From JBDSYA01 sp039925865 (GTDB lineage Bacteria; Bacteroidota; Ignavibacteria; Tepidaquicellales; Tepidaquicellaceae): 6,333 bases of DNA. Made by a program: the position numbers and the translations under genes. The number at the start of each line of letters is the position of its first letter. Within the stretch, counting starts at the first letter, position 1. Positions 5,529 through 6,333 of the stretch are shown here, in pieces. Under the pieces are notes generated by a model. The model was not told the origin of the DNA. It did no database searches and saw only the letters and a program-made list of their open reading frames with translations. The stretch spans positions 1-6,333 of the forward strand of contig JBDSYA010000014.1 of NCBI GenBank assembly GCA_039925865.1, read 5' to 3'.

Positions 5529-5572
5529 TTATCGGCGGAAGCCCCCTCTTTGGGCGACACTTGTTCTTTATA
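5529..5572 (+). repeat. Possible relic copy of the 2227-2300 element
   Basis: ATCGGCGGA followed by CCTCTTTGGGCGACACTTG and TTCTTTA resembles, in the same order, the minus strand of 2227-2300, which has ATCGGCGGA, then CCTCTGGGTGCACTT and TTCTTTA. The hairpin arm and about 30 nt between the first two blocks are missing here. The match is patchy, so homology is uncertain. Confidence 0.4.
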
Positions 5573-5629
5573 TTCAGAAAGAATTTTTAACTTCAGACCA
5601 CGGACTCGATGTCTATACTAATCATTAAA

Positions 5630-5655
5630 AAAAAATTTCACATATGAAATATTTT
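5630..5655. repeat. AT-rich hairpin
   Basis: ATTTCA (5635-5640) pairs with TGAAAT (5645-5650) across the loop CATA. After one A/A mismatch, AAAA (5630-5633) pairs with TTTT (5652-5655). All but two stem pairs are A-T, so stability is low and a role is doubtful. Confidence 0.4.
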
Positions 5656-5897
5656 CAATTTATTATAAAAGAACCAACAATTTGTGATAGCACTATTCCT
5701 AAGCTAATGAAATTTAAAATTTGGATTTAATCTCTGCTTCACCAAAATTTTCTTGAATTGCTTACAAACATTATCTTCTCTTAATTTCATATTTAGATGT
5801 GACGATTTAAGGGAAGCTGAATCTTTTGATTCTTTTTTTACAGGGAGTGGATACTGAAAAAATGAAAGAGCTTAAGTTGATAATTGAACCAAATGAA

Positions 5898-5935
5898 TGA
5901 GCAGAGATTTTCTTGACTCTAAATTCAAAAAAATT
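5898..5935 (+). repeat. Dispersed repeat copy 2
   Basis: TGAGCAGAGATTTTCTTGACTCT (5898-5920), continuing into TTCAAAAAAA, matches the copy at 3563-3608 apart from a single-base gap, one C/T change and the lack of the internal 10-bp duplication. It sits about 105 nt upstream of the secreted-protein start, whereas copy 1 lies far from any start, so a promoter role is not supported. Confidence 0.65.
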
Positions 5936-6037
5936 AACGAATATTTAAAATATCTTTTGTATATTTACAGTAAACAGATTGTTTTCATTTCACACATACA
6001 TCTAAAATATTTTTCAATAATTAAAAATTAAGAACAA

Positions 6038-6333
6038 ATGAAAATTGTATTAATACTTTTGGTTTCAATGTTTACTTTTATATCAACTGCATTTGCCCAA
6101 TGGATACCTCTTGATTCTATAAGAGTACAGGATGCTAATGGAGTTCCTGTGCTTTTAGGTCAGATTGTCACGACACGCGGTATTGTTACGACTCAAAGGG
6201 AATTGGGAGCGAGTCTTGTTTATTTCCAGGACAGGACCGATGGTATGGTAGCTTTTGATGCTCCGTTTGGAGCCGGCGTAAAAAGAGGAGACAGTATTGA
6301 AGTCACAGGTACAGTGGTTCAGTTCAACGGGCT
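6038..6333 (+). CDS. Secreted protein with N-terminal OB-fold-like domain (partial)
   Basis: Open from ATG 6038 to the window end: 98 complete codons, 3' end missing. It begins MKIVLILLVSMFTFISTAFA, a Sec signal peptide with likely cleavage AFA|QW after residue 20. The next part, DANGVPVLLGQIVTTRGIVT, then VYFQDRTDGMVAF and GVKRGDSIEVTGTVVQFNG, has the pattern nG.pv..G..VT..GiVt / .y.QD.tgGi.vf / v..GD.v.VtG.v..f.G. This is the OB-fold-like domain that precedes nuclease, phosphatase or adhesive modules in many secreted Bacteroidota proteins. The residues after the window should show which. Such proteins are often exported and then sorted by type IX secretion, but the C-terminal signal is outside the window. 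No Shine-Dalgarno is seen before the ATG. Confidence 0.85.
   Translation, partial: MKIVLILLVSMFTFISTAFAQWIPLDSIRVQDANGVPVLLGQIVTTRGIVTTQRELGASLVYFQDRTDGMVAFDAPFGAGVKRGDSIEVTGTVVQFNG

Larger units (their letters stand above)
5323..6037. other. 715-bp non-coding region with relic-like segments
   Basis: No convincing gene. Contents: a 19-codon frame at 5385-5444; a segment at 5529-5570 with local similarity to the minus strand of 2227-2300; an AT-rich hairpin at 5630-5655; an open tail ending at 5897-5899 (reading GVDTEKMKELKLIIEPNE then stop), possibly a degraded gene end; and the second copy of a dispersed repeat at 5898-5935. No terminator is clear after the outer-membrane protein gene. No clean promoter could be assigned to the next gene, though TATCTTTTG and TATATTTAC at about 5951-5968 are -7-like. 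Confidence 0.6.

Overview
The window is AT-rich DNA with Bacteroidota/Chlorobiota-like expression signals. Start codons are preceded by A/T-rich leaders with no clear Shine-Dalgarno sequence. Two candidate promoters resemble the Bacteroidota pattern (TTG-type -33 box, 19-20 nt spacer, TAnnTTTG-type -7 box). There is an outer-membrane beta-barrel-type protein ending in Phe and a second secreted protein starting near the right edge. Protein style and the dispersed repeats suggest Ignavibacteria or a related Bacteroidota-Chlorobiota lineage; this is inference from style, not a phylogenetic placement.

Layout: (1) 24-2064 holds the end of a tryptophan operon, trpB then trpA, encoding both subunits of tryptophan synthase. 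Both keep their catalytic residues but differ from the usual signatures at conserved active-site or interface positions. (2) 2065-2419 is non-coding and holds a hairpin with a T-tract that suits an intrinsic terminator for the minus-strand genes that follow. (3) 2420-3112 (minus strand) is a compact toxin-first toxin-antitoxin operon: a HigB/RelE-type Gp49-like toxin and an XRE antitoxin, with a promoter overlapped by a 14-bp perfect palindrome. (4) 3113-3930 is non-coding apart from a tRNA-Lys(CUU). It contains a GC-rich island, a second copy of the tRNA 3' end 88 nt downstream, small tandem repeats and a 65-bp REPIN-like double hairpin. (5) 3931-5322 encodes a probable outer-membrane barrel protein with a helical insertion, starting at TTG. 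(6) 5323-6037 is a 715-bp non-coding stretch with relic-like repeats. (7) 6038 to the window end is the N-terminus of a secreted protein with an OB-fold-like domain.

trpB and trpA work together as an alpha2beta2 enzyme passing indole from alpha to beta. The toxin-antitoxin pair is probably self-regulated. The other genes have no visible functional link. I see no convincing wholly new system. The points most worth a second look are the divergent TrpA/TrpB pair, the toxin promoter lying almost on its start codon, the duplicated tRNA end, and the REPIN.
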